Shown here one piece after another: positions 1 to 9,518 of a DNA stretch of 23,170 nt. Position 1 is the stretch's first letter. Each line of letters starts with the position of its first letter. This DNA comes from a virus. Position numbers and translations under genes: made by a program. The notes below the pieces were generated by a model. That model was not told the DNA's origin. It searched no databases and worked only from the letters and a program-made list of their open reading frames with translations. The stretch covers positions 1-23,170 of the IMG/VR virus record IMGVR_UViG_3300046004_000118. One strand, written 5' to 3'.

Positions 1-2
1 AC

Positions 3-1178
3 GGGCCGTCAGGGTCAGGCAAGTCATTAGCTCAGCTTATGATTCAGTCCCTATGGGGCAATCCTGATATGCTCCATTACGCATCCAAGTTTACACACAA
101 TGCCCTCTATGCCCGCATGGGTCTATGCAATAATCTACCCATGACGATTGACGAAGCCACCACGATGGCGGCTAAAGACATCGGTGATTTCCTGTACGAT
201 GTGTCGCAGGGTAGAGAGAAGGCTCGACTGACTCGCACTGCAGAGGAACGCAACGCCCGTACGTGGCGGTTACCCTGTATAACATCTGCCAATAAGTCTC
301 TGAATGCCTCGCTTATATCGACTGGCTTGGAGACCGACGCTCAGATGATGCGCCTCTTTGAGATCACAGTCACCCCGCATCCGTTATTCGAGAAGTCTAC
401 AGATGCGGGACAACGTATTTATAACTTCGTGTCAGTCCATTATGGGACTATTGGTCGAGCCTTTATCCGCAAGCTGTTGGAGATTGGTGCTGAAGACTTA
501 GCCACCATCATTGACAACCACAAGGCTGAGTTCACCAAGAAGTATAACTGCAAGTTCGAAGGCACTGAACGGTTCTGGGAGCAGAGCGTTATCCTCGCTG
601 ACCTAGCTGGCAAGCTGGCCTGTGAGTGGGGACTGTTCAAGTTTGACTACACCAAATGCACAAACGCCGTCCTGTCACAGATGGGTTCGATCCGTAAGAA
701 TGTGCAGGAGAATATCACTGATTCCTTCGACCTGATCGCTGAGTACCTCAACGCGCACAGCGGGGCGTCGATCACAGCTACCCATACTGGTGGAAGCAAA
801 GTCTATGTGGATACCACCCGGCTACCGCGCGGGGATGTGCGTATTAGATTCGATCTGTACCGCCCGTCGCATTCCGATCCTTATGAGCGCGGCGTTGTTC
901 TACTAGATAAGGCGCACTTCAAACGCTGGCTCTCCAACAACGGAGCCGATATGCGTACCGTAATGAAAGACATCATAGCGGCGAACGCAGATGCTACGCC
1001 CAAGATTGGCAAGGCTTATCTAGCCAAAGACTCGTCGATCAAACTGGGCCAGACCTACGTTATTGGTGTCAGTCTACAGCATCCGCGCCTTGTCGGCATC
1101 CTCACTGACAAGGATGACAACGCCATCAACAATGATCTGGCTGGCTTAACGGTGCTTCAAGGAGGAAGGGCAGATTAG
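3..1178 (+). CDS. DUF927-like P-loop ATPase/helicase, 5' end cut by window
   Basis: Probable replication ATPase (primase-helicase type) of the phage. The frame is open to the window edge: reading in frame from base 3 gives GPSGSGKS, a Walker A loop (GxxxxGKS), so the ATG at 39 is internal and the real start lies upstream. In the 391 visible residues a Walker B (PMTIDEA, with Asp50 and Glu51) follows, then a sensor-like TSANKS around residue 95. The spacing P-loop, NALYARMG, LPMTIDE, SQGREKAR, TW, TSAN matches what I recall of DUF927 proteins of phages and mobile elements. The remainder is helical and ends in a winged-helix-like region of no clear family. It is the only + strand gene here and converges on the structural block. 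The P-loop ATPase call is firm; the DUF927 family name is recalled, not searched. Confidence 0.8.
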   Translation, partial: GPSGSGKSLAQLMIQSLWGNPDMLHYASKFTHNALYARMGLCNNLPMTIDEATTMAAKDIGDFLYDVSQGREKARLTRTAEERNARTWRLPCITSANKSLNASLISTGLETDAQMMRLFEITVTPHPLFEKSTDAGQRIYNFVSVHYGTIGRAFIRKLLEIGAEDLATIIDNHKAEFTKKYNCKFEGTERFWEQSVILADLAGKLACEWGLFKFDYTKCTNAVLSQMGSIRKNVQENITDSFDLIAEYLNAHSGASITATHTGGSKVYVDTTRLPRGDVRIRFDLYRPSHSDPYERGVVLLDKAHFKRWLSNNGADMRTVMKDIIAANADATPKIGKAYLAKDSSIKLGQTYVIGVSLQHPRLVGILTDKDDNAINNDLAGLTVLQGGRAD

Positions 1179-1191
1179 TCTGCCGCTTCCT
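1163..1191. terminator. Hairpin over the convergent stop codons, possible bidirectional terminator
   Basis: Left arm 1163-1174 pairs with right arm 1179-1191: twelve base pairs with one bulged G at 1185 and the loop TTAG at 1175-1178. The loop contains both stop codons, TAG for the + strand gene and TAA for the - strand gene. A stem between converging transcripts would fit a shared terminator, but neither side has a proper U tract (TGTTCT on the + side, CTTGAA on the - side). It could instead act by blocking exonucleases or with help from a factor. Confidence 0.4.
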
Positions 1192-4100
1192 GTTCTCCGG
1201 TCAGTGCTTTGAACTGCTCCGCGAACCTGCGTTCACGCGCAGTCTGCTGCTTCGGCGCACTCTTCAGGTTGGCTATGGCCGATGGCTTGAGGCCGACACG
1301 CTTCTTGGCAGACTGGAGAGCCAGCCATTCAGACTTGGCAGCTTCCACACCAGAACTATCGCCAGCGCGCTGAGCCTCAACGAAGTCACGGCGCACCTCA
1401 GTCGTACGCTCACTAAAATATTTGTCGTACTCGTACATCTCTTGGCGCTTACGTCGGACGTTAGCCATGTTGGTGGACGTAAAGCCAAGTCCCTGCAACA
1501 TACTGTCAAGAAGCGTAAACTCTTCCGGCGATACAACGAGGTCGCCGTTACGGCGCGTGACGCCCTTATCAAACGTCTCACGATACGCCCGCATTGCGCT
1601 CTTGATTCCGTTGGGCATCATGAACTCGACGCCTTTCCAGTAATCTCCCTGCGCCATCATGCCCATGCCGTCTGCAAAGTTGGCGGCAGTACCCATAAGC
1701 GGGCCACCGACACCGAGAAGCGTACGGCCAAGACCTTCACGCGAGGTAAGATCAACGTCAGTGTATGGCAGCGGAGAGAAGACATTACCCAAGCCAAGTT
1801 GGCCGGAGACATCGACACCGAGGCCAGCCGGTACACCTTTGAGAATCGTGTCAGCTAACCAGCCATCTCCGATAATCTGACGGAGGAAGCGTTCCTCATT
1901 CACCGGCTCATCCGGCGGTCCGAAGATAGCCGCCAGAATGTAGGACATGAGCGTAGCCAGTGGCAGTCCAAGCGCACCAGTGAACACAGCCGTCTGACCG
2001 ATGACGTTACGCATGACTGCACGGGCAATGGCGCGTTCTTCCTTCGATGCACCTGCAAACATATTGTAGCCATTGCGGATCAGCAAAGACGCCTGCATGA
2101 CTTGGTATTTGCGGAACTGAGTAATCACCTTGCTGAAGGCGAACGCATTGAAGTAACGCGGCGCATTCAGGCTAGAGTAATCACCTTGCGTCTGGCTCAG
2201 AACTTCAGCCGCATAGTTCAACGCTTGCTGATTCGAACGACCATCGGCTTTGGCTAGACGGTACGCAGCCATACCAGCCGTGACACGGTTGGCGACTTCG
2301 ACCTGACGAGTCAGCGCTGTCAGTTTGTGCATGACATCTTGAAGCGCTTTCTGTGGACCACTGGTCTTGAAAGTCTCCCAGTACCCAAGGTCATAGCCCA
2401 TACCGATGTCGAGCAGTCCGTTGTCACGGAGCGTCGTCAGAACATCCTGCTCTTCCTTGGAATATGCTGAGCCATCCAGCTTGCGCATCTTGGCTACGTC
2501 AAACTCGCCGCGCATAAACTTGTTGAAGTCGCCTTTGTTCTTGAACAGGCTCGTACCAAGTTCTTTATACGTGCGGTTGACGGCATCAGCCGAACGACCA
2601 TAGCCAAACTTAGCCGCCATATAAGGGAGACTAAGCATGTAGGTCTGAGTCGCATTCTGCAGGTAATACCGAGGTAGCGTAAGCAGCGTCCACATGGAGT
2701 TGAACGCCATCAGTTTGTCCTGCAGAGGCGTCGGCGTATAGGTCAGCCCTTGGACATGGCGGCGCAGCACTTCATTCAGCGCCCGCATACGGTCGGCTTT
2801 GGAGCCATCAATACCAGCAGCCGCAGCTTCTTCGTCGGACATACGAGCCTGACGGCTCATCTCTTCAAGCGAGTTCGACACTTCGCTATCATTGGTCATC
2901 GACGCGATGAAATGGGCGTCAGCCGTACCCTTGGTGGCGAATGCCCGCAGCATGTCGTCGTAACCCGCAACGCCAGTACGTGCGAGTTGGTGGCGACGGG
3001 CGCTGTTCTCAGCAAGCGTACCAATATACAGGTCGGTGATAAGCTGATTGATTCGCTCAACTTCTTGAGGCTGGAGATCAGCGGCAAGGTCTTTCTCCAC
3101 CAGCGTCTTGATTCGCTGGAGGTTGAGCCATGCAGGGACATCGACTTTGCCCGGCGACAACTGGCGTTCGAACGCCTCAGTAAACATGCCGGGGAACTGA
3201 GCCTTCATCTCCTCTTGCTTCTGCATCGCAGCGCCAAGTGACTCAGAGAAGATCACGATATAGCTGTCAGGATCAGCACGCAGGGCTTCGAGTTCCGCCT
3301 TTTCTTCGGCGGTACGATCCATCGCCGGGATAGATTCCAGTTCGCGGAACCGCGCCGACTTGCCGACGGTGACGAATTGACCGAAGCGAGACAGCGGAGC
3401 ATACGGACCTTCACGTTCCTTGAAGATGGTATTCATAAGCTGCAATCTACGTGCAACATCTTCCTGACGCTGCTGCTTGATGTCAGCCGGAAGCGATTCG
3501 TACTCCGGTCCCGTGAGTTCGCCCCTAATCTTTTCTACAATAGCTTGACGCATACGCTTCGAGGTCTTGAAGCCATGCTCGAATATCTGATCCGCCACAC
3601 GCTGAGCATTTTCAGGCAGCGCTTCGTACTGCTCTTTGGCAGTCGGGTCTATTACAACTTGTTTACCAATCCATGTAGGCTGGTATCCCCACGCTTGGTC
3701 AATAGTGCTGCTGGCTAGAAACTTATTCAGAGCCTCGCGTGCGTCACCAAGATCACCAGTCTGGAGCATGATCTGATCGACTTCCTGACGCAGCTTATTC
3801 GTCAGGGTCATACGGCTAATCATAAAGTCGAAGTAGGTGCGCACCGCTGGCAGCATGGGACTGATCCAGTCCACAAGGTCACGACCAAAGGCCATGCCAT
3901 ATGCTTTCTTCAGAGCGCCATCACGAATGTTTCTGGCGATAGAGAGCGCAGCCGACTGCATCGGAGCCGGTACCGCACCGGCTACGAACTGCCTGATCGA
4001 CTCGTCTGTGCTGCGACGTTCCGCTGTTGTGGCAGTATCCTCCATCGGAGCAATGCCGCCACCGCCGGGAGGAGTCGTATCCTCCTTGATACCGAGGATT

Positions 4101-7100
4101 TCAGAGAAGTCTGGACCGCCAAGACCGTTGAGGAAGTCCGTGACATTCTGGGTAGGCAGACCTTCTTTGCGACCAGCATCGAACAACTTGTTCATCAAAC
4201 GGCCAAGCGTCGAGAAGAACCGTTCAGTGATCGTCAGCGGCTTACGCTGCGTCGTAGCCCATTTAGATACCTGATCGGCAAACCATTCGCTAAAGCTATC
4301 CCAGTAACCCGGATCAGCCTTAAACATCTCTCCAGCCGATGCACGACCACGCGCACCGAGAGAACGTACAGACTGCTTGGCTCTCTGTGGTGTACGGAGT
4401 AGTCGCATCCATTCAGCCATAGTGGGCATGGCATATTTAGGATCGGCTTTCCGTAGGAACTTTTCGAAGTCACTCTTGATAGCAGCCTGAACTTCAGGCG
4501 AAGCATTGGCGAAGGCGTTAAACTCTACACCATGACCGATCTCGTGAGCGATAACTTCGAGCGCCAAAAGATACCGACGCCCACCTGCTTGATTAACTAA
4601 GTCTTGGTTAAACAGGATAACATCGGTGCCGTCACCCAAACGCGTATAAAGGCCACGCGTCGTAGTTGACAACAAATATTTGCGCAGTGAGCCTTTGAGT
4701 ACAGTTAACTGCGTGTCGGTGATACCGAACTGTTTACCACTTCTGGCATTGACAAGTCGCTGCAAATCACCCTTGGCGATGGAGCCAAAGAGAATCTTGC
4801 GATTGCCAAAGCCAAGTGCTTTTGTCAGTGCAGACACGTAGTTGGCGAAACGTGCATCGACATCCGCGATGACCGTGAGGTTGCCAATCTTAGTGCCAGC
4901 CGGAGTCGGCGTGATTACTTCTTGCGGCTGCGGCCCGCCTTCGACAACGAGATTGCCACCGCCTGCTTCACCGCCGCCTTCTTGGACTTGGGCCGCGACG
5001 TTCCGATTGACCCCTTCGCTTGGTACTTGTCCACCAACTCCTTGATATTGGCCGACACCACCTTGTTCGATTTGCCCGACTTGAGCGGCATTGGGAACCT
5101 CCACTGGTTGAATAGGCGCAGCCGCAGGAGCGACAGGCGCGGGAGCAGCAACCGGCTCTTCGACCGGCACAGCAACGGTAGCGTTCTTGCCACGCTTCTT
5201 GGCAAGCGCAGCCTGAGCTTTCTTCAAACTCTCCATACGCTTAGCGGCAATGGCTTCACCGCGTGCGTTGCCTTCAGCAGCCGCAGCTTTACGCGCAGCG
5301 TTGATGCGGAGCATCTCATTGCGCAGCGCCTCACGGCTCAGAATCTGCTGAGCGCCAAGTTGGCGTACGATCTGCGCACCACGACGCAGCCGAGTGACGC
5401 CGCCTTCCAAGGGCATTTCCATCTGCGGTTCAGCAAGAGGAAGCTGAAGCTGTGTCGGCGTAGCGACTGGTATCTCAGTAGGCGCAGGGGCAACGCCAGC
5501 GCCGCCCTGCAGAGGCAGCGGAATCTGTTCGCCGGGAGGAGTCTGAAGCACACCTTCTGGGAAACTAAACAGAGGCAGACCTTCAACACCAACCTGCGGG
5601 GCCGCTGCAGATGCGGGGGGTGCGGAGACAGCGGCCCCGCGCAGAAGATTTTGCTGACCGAACGGCAACGTCGGCTGTTCTGCAAGACGTTGAGCCATGG
5701 CTTCAGACCGACCAGCGGTCGTCAGCCTGCCAGCGGCGTCGATAGATGCGATGGCTTCACGCGCCCGAGCGATCTGGCTCGTCAGCATGGAGACGCGAAC
5801 TGGGTCGAGCGATCCAGCGCCAGCGGCAGCAGCCTCAAGCTGAGCAGTAGACTCAGCGATCAGACCTTCAAGCCGACGACGTTCATCAATGGCGGCGAAG
5901 TCAGTCTCGCGTGCAGCAGTGAGCGTCTCGCCTGTAGGCTGCATCGCCATCTGAGGGGCTGCACCAAGTTCAGCGCCGGGGAACAACTCGCCCTGTGCGC
6001 CCGGTTGCGGCCCAACAGTCGGAGCTTCTGGCTTCTCACCACCAGCGCCTTCAAGCAGATTAGTGGGTTTCAACGGAGCAGCAACGCCACCCACACCACC
6101 GAATGCACCACCAAGCACAGCGCCAGCGCCAGCGGCGATGAGCGCAGACTCGCCATACTTTTCAATGACATAAGGCGCAAGCGCCTTCCAGTCTGAAGCA
6201 TTAAGCTGGCGACGGAACTCAGGATCAAAGACAGCCTGCTGAGCAAGTTGGGTTGCACCTTCAGCAAACGCTTCAGACGCAGCGCCTTCGGCAGTACCAG
6301 CGGCTATCGCGCCAATGCGCGAACTGGCTGCACGTTCACCGGCTTTGACAACTGCATCTTTGAAGAACGGTGAGAAGCCACGGGCAATGACGCCATCGGC
6401 TAAGGTCTGAAGAAGCGTCGTACCACCAGCCGCAGCAGCAATCTGCATACGTGTGCTGGGGTCATCTAGATTATAGGCAGGCGAACCGTCTGGGTTCTTA
6501 GCGTTCTTCGCTGACTCATAGAAGTTTTGGAACTCAGACGGATATGTTGACGCAGCGAGGCCAGTTAGTGCGCCGACTGTACGAGCGCGCCCAATATTAG
6601 CAGCAACGCCAGCAGCCCGAGTGGCGGCAGCAACGCCCCCAACAGCGCCAAGACCACCAGAGACAAGTGAAAAACCAGCAGAAGGAATACCTTGAGCAAC
6701 GGCGTCCCATATGTTTGACAGCGTCGAGTTCGACTGCTGGATGAGGGCGGACCGTGCCTGCTCAGCTTTAGTCTGACCAAAGGTTGATTCGGCAAACCTA
6801 GCGATAGGTTCACCAACAGACGGTGCACCGGTAGCAGTGAGTATATCACCGACGCCACCGATTGTCTGCTCTGCTAATCCACGCGCGCCGAGGGCGACGT
6901 TAGCCCCGAACCCACGGGGGGTCTTCAGCTTAGAGACATATGCGCCATAGGCGGCGGGACTCATCGGAACCCAGTCTGTCGCCACGCTTGCGGGCGCAGG
7001 CTGCATGGGTTGGTTAATAAGTTTGGAGCCTTCGGATACGTCGAGCGCATTGGTCGCATCAACGAGACGGCCACCGATCCAGAATTTCTGAGTCGAAGGG

Positions 7101-7378
7101 CTATATGGAATGTAGGAAGCAGCGCCACCCATGCCGCCAAGACCTTTAGGCGCAGCCGATCCAGCTACGTCCACACCGGACGGGACGTTCTTAAGCCCGG
7201 CACCTTCACGTAGCTGTTCACCAAAAATGGCAACATCGGCCTGAGTGGGGGCAAGGCTAGGCATTCCCATCTGCGCGGCTGGATCACCAGCGGCACGACC
7301 GTATGCACTACGCGGTCCAATATCCATAGCATCCAGCACTGGACTGGCGAACGCTAACCCAATTCTGTCCATTGCCAT
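1175..7378 (-). CDS. Giant internal virion (ejection) protein with HExxH metallopeptidase domain
   Basis: 2067-aa protein, last gene of the structural block and probably packaged and ejected with the DNA. Residues 1-440 are Gly/Ala-rich with hydrophobic stretches (one near 405-435). About 440-830 is a Pro/Ala/Gln-rich linker with Lys/Arg-rich helices. About 830-1070 looks like a zinc metallopeptidase: HEIGH at 945-949 (zinc ligands His945 and His949, catalytic Glu946) and EWFAD at 1031-1035, 82 residues on, as the likely third ligand (gluzincin-like). The rest is long and helical, with a hydrophobic segment near 1790-1818. The C-terminal half resembles large polyvalent or T7 gp16-like ejected proteins only in general character. 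The start ATG at 7378 has AAGGA eight bases upstream, overlapping the previous stop. A second ATG lies two codons in. The stop overlaps that of the convergent gene by 4 nt. Confidence 0.8.
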   Translation of the reverse strand: MAMDRIGLAFASPVLDAMDIGPRSAYGRAAGDPAAQMGMPSLAPTQADVAIFGEQLREGAGLKNVPSGVDVAGSAAPKGLGGMGGAASYIPYSPSTQKFWIGGRLVDATNALDVSEGSKLINQPMQPAPASVATDWVPMSPAAYGAYVSKLKTPRGFGANVALGARGLAEQTIGGVGDILTATGAPSVGEPIARFAESTFGQTKAEQARSALIQQSNSTLSNIWDAVAQGIPSAGFSLVSGGLGAVGGVAAATRAAGVAANIGRARTVGALTGLAASTYPSEFQNFYESAKNAKNPDGSPAYNLDDPSTRMQIAAAAGGTTLLQTLADGVIARGFSPFFKDAVVKAGERAASSRIGAIAAGTAEGAASEAFAEGATQLAQQAVFDPEFRRQLNASDWKALAPYVIEKYGESALIAAGAGAVLGGAFGGVGGVAAPLKPTNLLEGAGGEKPEAPTVGPQPGAQGELFPGAELGAAPQMAMQPTGETLTAARETDFAAIDERRRLEGLIAESTAQLEAAAAGAGSLDPVRVSMLTSQIARAREAIASIDAAGRLTTAGRSEAMAQRLAEQPTLPFGQQNLLRGAAVSAPPASAAAPQVGVEGLPLFSFPEGVLQTPPGEQIPLPLQGGAGVAPAPTEIPVATPTQLQLPLAEPQMEMPLEGGVTRLRRGAQIVRQLGAQQILSREALRNEMLRINAARKAAAAEGNARGEAIAAKRMESLKKAQAALAKKRGKNATVAVPVEEPVAAPAPVAPAAAPIQPVEVPNAAQVGQIEQGGVGQYQGVGGQVPSEGVNRNVAAQVQEGGGEAGGGNLVVEGGPQPQEVITPTPAGTKIGNLTVIADVDARFANYVSALTKALGFGNRKILFGSIAKGDLQRLVNARSGKQFGITDTQLTVLKGSLRKYLLSTTTRGLYTRLGDGTDVILFNQDLVNQAGGRRYLLALEVIAHEIGHGVEFNAFANASPEVQAAIKSDFEKFLRKADPKYAMPTMAEWMRLLRTPQRAKQSVRSLGARGRASAGEMFKADPGYWDSFSEWFADQVSKWATTQRKPLTITERFFSTLGRLMNKLFDAGRKEGLPTQNVTDFLNGLGGPDFSEILGIKEDTTPPGGGGIAPMEDTATTAERRSTDESIRQFVAGAVPAPMQSAALSIARNIRDGALKKAYGMAFGRDLVDWISPMLPAVRTYFDFMISRMTLTNKLRQEVDQIMLQTGDLGDAREALNKFLASSTIDQAWGYQPTWIGKQVVIDPTAKEQYEALPENAQRVADQIFEHGFKTSKRMRQAIVEKIRGELTGPEYESLPADIKQQRQEDVARRLQLMNTIFKEREGPYAPLSRFGQFVTVGKSARFRELESIPAMDRTAEEKAELEALRADPDSYIVIFSESLGAAMQKQEEMKAQFPGMFTEAFERQLSPGKVDVPAWLNLQRIKTLVEKDLAADLQPQEVERINQLITDLYIGTLAENSARRHQLARTGVAGYDDMLRAFATKGTADAHFIASMTNDSEVSNSLEEMSRQARMSDEEAAAAGIDGSKADRMRALNEVLRRHVQGLTYTPTPLQDKLMAFNSMWTLLTLPRYYLQNATQTYMLSLPYMAAKFGYGRSADAVNRTYKELGTSLFKNKGDFNKFMRGEFDVAKMRKLDGSAYSKEEQDVLTTLRDNGLLDIGMGYDLGYWETFKTSGPQKALQDVMHKLTALTRQVEVANRVTAGMAAYRLAKADGRSNQQALNYAAEVLSQTQGDYSSLNAPRYFNAFAFSKVITQFRKYQVMQASLLIRNGYNMFAGASKEERAIARAVMRNVIGQTAVFTGALGLPLATLMSYILAAIFGPPDEPVNEERFLRQIIGDGWLADTILKGVPAGLGVDVSGQLGLGNVFSPLPYTDVDLTSREGLGRTLLGVGGPLMGTAANFADGMGMMAQGDYWKGVEFMMPNGIKSAMRAYRETFDKGVTRRNGDLVVSPEEFTLLDSMLQGLGFTSTNMANVRRKRQEMYEYDKYFSERTTEVRRDFVEAQRAGDSSGVEAAKSEWLALQSAKKRVGLKPSAIANLKSAPKQQTARERRFAEQFKALTGEQEAAD

Positions 7379-7389
7379 GGATTAAATCC

Positions 7390-9507
7390 TTAACGGGCCA
7401 TCGGTATCGAAAGCGGAATATTTGTAACCGACGGGTTAGGCAATGCAGTCCCGTCCGGCATGGTGATCTGACCCTGCGGATCAATGTAAGCGACATAAGC
7501 CCCGTCTTTGCGATAGACTAGGAACTTACCATCCTCACCCTCGCGCACTTCAAATCCACTTAGCTTTAAGCGTTCAGCCTGAAGTTTGGTTATGCCATCG
7601 TAGAGTTTTTCTACGCGCTTCTCTTCAATCTTATAACCGGCTTCAGCGCGTTTCTTAAGCAGTTCGATCTGAAGATCATACTGCTTCTTCTGCATCTCCA
7701 TGGTCTGCGCACGATAGGATTCACTCAGTGTGTACTGAGCAAAGTCCTTGACGTCAGCCTTAGAGACATTGGAACGGACCGTCTTGCCATCGACAACAAG
7801 ATTAAAGTTGCCATTGCTAAGCGGCTGCAATCCAACCTGACGACCTATGGATTTAGACAGCGCATTGCTGATTGAGATGTTATCTCCAAGATCAAAGTTA
7901 GTGATCGACTCAAGACCCTGCAGATTACTGTACGTGGTGCGCATCTGGATACGCTTAAGACCAGCTTCAGCAGCGCCAGCGATGTCGCCACTCTGCGCGA
8001 GGTATCGCTGATAACGCGCTAACTCCTGATCCTGCGCCACGATGATCTGCATATCCTGAGTAAGTTTTGCAGGATTACGCATATAGGACATAGGTGCCGG
8101 AGCAGGCACAGCTTCACCCGGCTTAGCCGACATGATCGGCGCAACCACAGAAGTCGGCGTCGTCGGTTCTCTAATACCAGCAGGAGCAACACCGCCCATC
8201 GGCGTGGGCGATAACATTTCAGTCGGTAGACCCTGCGGCTGCGCAGCCGCAGTAGCCGCAGTAGCCGCAGCAGTCGTTGGTTCTGCAAGCGCACCGCTGT
8301 ATTTCTGATAGAATGCCACCGGATTGCTTTGTGCTTCAGCAAGCAACGTCGGATTCGTGGTTAGCGCATTGACAACTTGCGGAGACTGAAACCATGCCTG
8401 TGCTGCTTGCGCCCTCGCATCGCGCTGAGCAAGAGCCGCACCGCGTTCTGGTGTGCCTACTAAATAATTAAGGGCGCTAGATACAGGTGCCGCAAAATAT
8501 TTGCCAGTGGTAGTTGCTGGGTATCCACCGACAGTTTCCGCTATACCACCAACGGTAAGACCTGCGCCGAGTCTGCTAATGTCCTGTCTAAGACCAGAAC
8601 TGCCGGGGGGAGCAACACCGGGACCAGCTTCACCCATCTTGAGCGCAGCCCACTGCTGCATATCACCAGCGGTACGGATGTTTCTAAACACCGAAGGATT
8701 GGCTGCAATAGAAGCAGCGTCAACGACTTGAGCGATTGGCGTATTCGGCGCAGCCGATAGCACTTTAGTAGCGCCACCAGCGCCGAGGAAATGCGCAAGA
8801 TAAGTATTGGCGTTAGTCGGAGCGAAACCTCTGCTTGCCAATACAGCTTGGTTGTCTTCCGTAAATTTCTTGAGCATCGCAGTCTCAACGCCAGTACCGC
8901 GTTGAGCAAGAATCTGCTTGTCAGTCATTCCAGTGGACGCATCAGGAAAAGTTTTCCTAAACGTCTGCACGAATGTGCTGTCGATAAACTGACCCGGTCC
9001 TTGGGCAGATGACATGGGATTACGACCGCCACCTTCTACCTGTAGCATACGTGCAGTGTAGTCAGTCGGTCGCGTAGGCACCGCCGTGTATGCACCTAGA
9101 CCACCGGGTGCAAATCCAGTAGCACCTGCAGGTTGTTGCGCACCAGCGGGGGCTTGTTTAACTGGTAGATACCCAGCGCCACCAGCAGTCTGAGCATATT
9201 CAGGAAGACCTGCGCCCATTCCGCTAATGTATTCTTGCTGCGCAGCGAGTTTTCTATTCTCTGCGTCGATGCCTTGCTGGATGATCTGATTCTTCAGCGC
9301 ATTAGTCTGCGCTTCTTGTACGCCTTTAGCCATGGCAAGCGGAAACTTTATAGCTTCCTGAGCGTAATTTTGCTGCAGCAACTCTCGTTGCATATTTTCA
9401 TAAGCTAAATCCGCAGCGTTCTTTTGACCTTCCTGAAAACCAGTGGCCGTCTTCGCAACGTACACATTACGTGCGTATTCATTCGGGTCAAAAGTGAGAT
9501 CAGCCAT
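7390..9507 (-). CDS. Internal virion protein with lytic transglycosylase-like domain
   Basis: 705 aa. Residues 1-95 are helical and Gln/Glu-rich, followed by a Pro/Gly/Ala linker. From about 148 to 285 there is a lysozyme-like fold: VEGGGRNP around Glu158 (candidate catalytic Glu), SSAQGPGQFIDSTF as the equivalent of the usual 'S-x-G-A-x-G-L-x-Q' stretch, and YLAHFLGAGGA, which is common in phage transglycosylase domains. The second half has Ala/Pro linkers (380-480) and a charged helical part (610-680). The likely role is local peptidoglycan opening during DNA entry. It lies between the Gly/Ala-rich 442-aa protein and the giant protein, the usual place for T7 gp15/gp16-like proteins. AGGA precedes the ATG at 9507 by a few bases, and the gap to the previous stop is 11 nt. 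The domain assignment rests on motifs; the role is inferred. Confidence 0.75.
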   Translation of the reverse strand: MADLTFDPNEYARNVYVAKTATGFQEGQKNAADLAYENMQRELLQQNYAQEAIKFPLAMAKGVQEAQTNALKNQIIQQGIDAENRKLAAQQEYISGMGAGLPEYAQTAGGAGYLPVKQAPAGAQQPAGATGFAPGGLGAYTAVPTRPTDYTARMLQVEGGGRNPMSSAQGPGQFIDSTFVQTFRKTFPDASTGMTDKQILAQRGTGVETAMLKKFTEDNQAVLASRGFAPTNANTYLAHFLGAGGATKVLSAAPNTPIAQVVDAASIAANPSVFRNIRTAGDMQQWAALKMGEAGPGVAPPGSSGLRQDISRLGAGLTVGGIAETVGGYPATTTGKYFAAPVSSALNYLVGTPERGAALAQRDARAQAAQAWFQSPQVVNALTTNPTLLAEAQSNPVAFYQKYSGALAEPTTAAATAATAAAQPQGLPTEMLSPTPMGGVAPAGIREPTTPTSVVAPIMSAKPGEAVPAPAPMSYMRNPAKLTQDMQIIVAQDQELARYQRYLAQSGDIAGAAEAGLKRIQMRTTYSNLQGLESITNFDLGDNISISNALSKSIGRQVGLQPLSNGNFNLVVDGKTVRSNVSKADVKDFAQYTLSESYRAQTMEMQKKQYDLQIELLKKRAEAGYKIEEKRVEKLYDGITKLQAERLKLSGFEVREGEDGKFLVYRKDGAYVAYIDPQGQITMPDGTALPNPSVTNIPLSIPMAR
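8233..8252. repeat. Perfect 20-bp palindrome next to a 9-bp triplet repeat
   Basis: CTGCGGCTGC is followed directly by its reverse complement GCAGCCGCAG. Overlapping its right end, the 9-mer AGCCGCAGT occurs at 8245-8253 and 8254-8262 and once more with a final C at 8263-8271. All of it lies in the Ala/Thr/Gln linker of the 705-aa protein, where GCN and CAG codons favour such patterns. Confidence 0.7.
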
Positions 9508-9518
9508 AATAGTCCTGC

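Noticed and set aside
4922-6196. 424-codon open frame on the + strand opposite the giant gene
   Set aside because: It lies fully antisense to a well-supported gene in its Ala/Pro/Gln-rich linker, where codon bias keeps the opposite frame open. The translation has no recognisable motif and is rich in Arg/Ser/Leu, as expected of a shadow.
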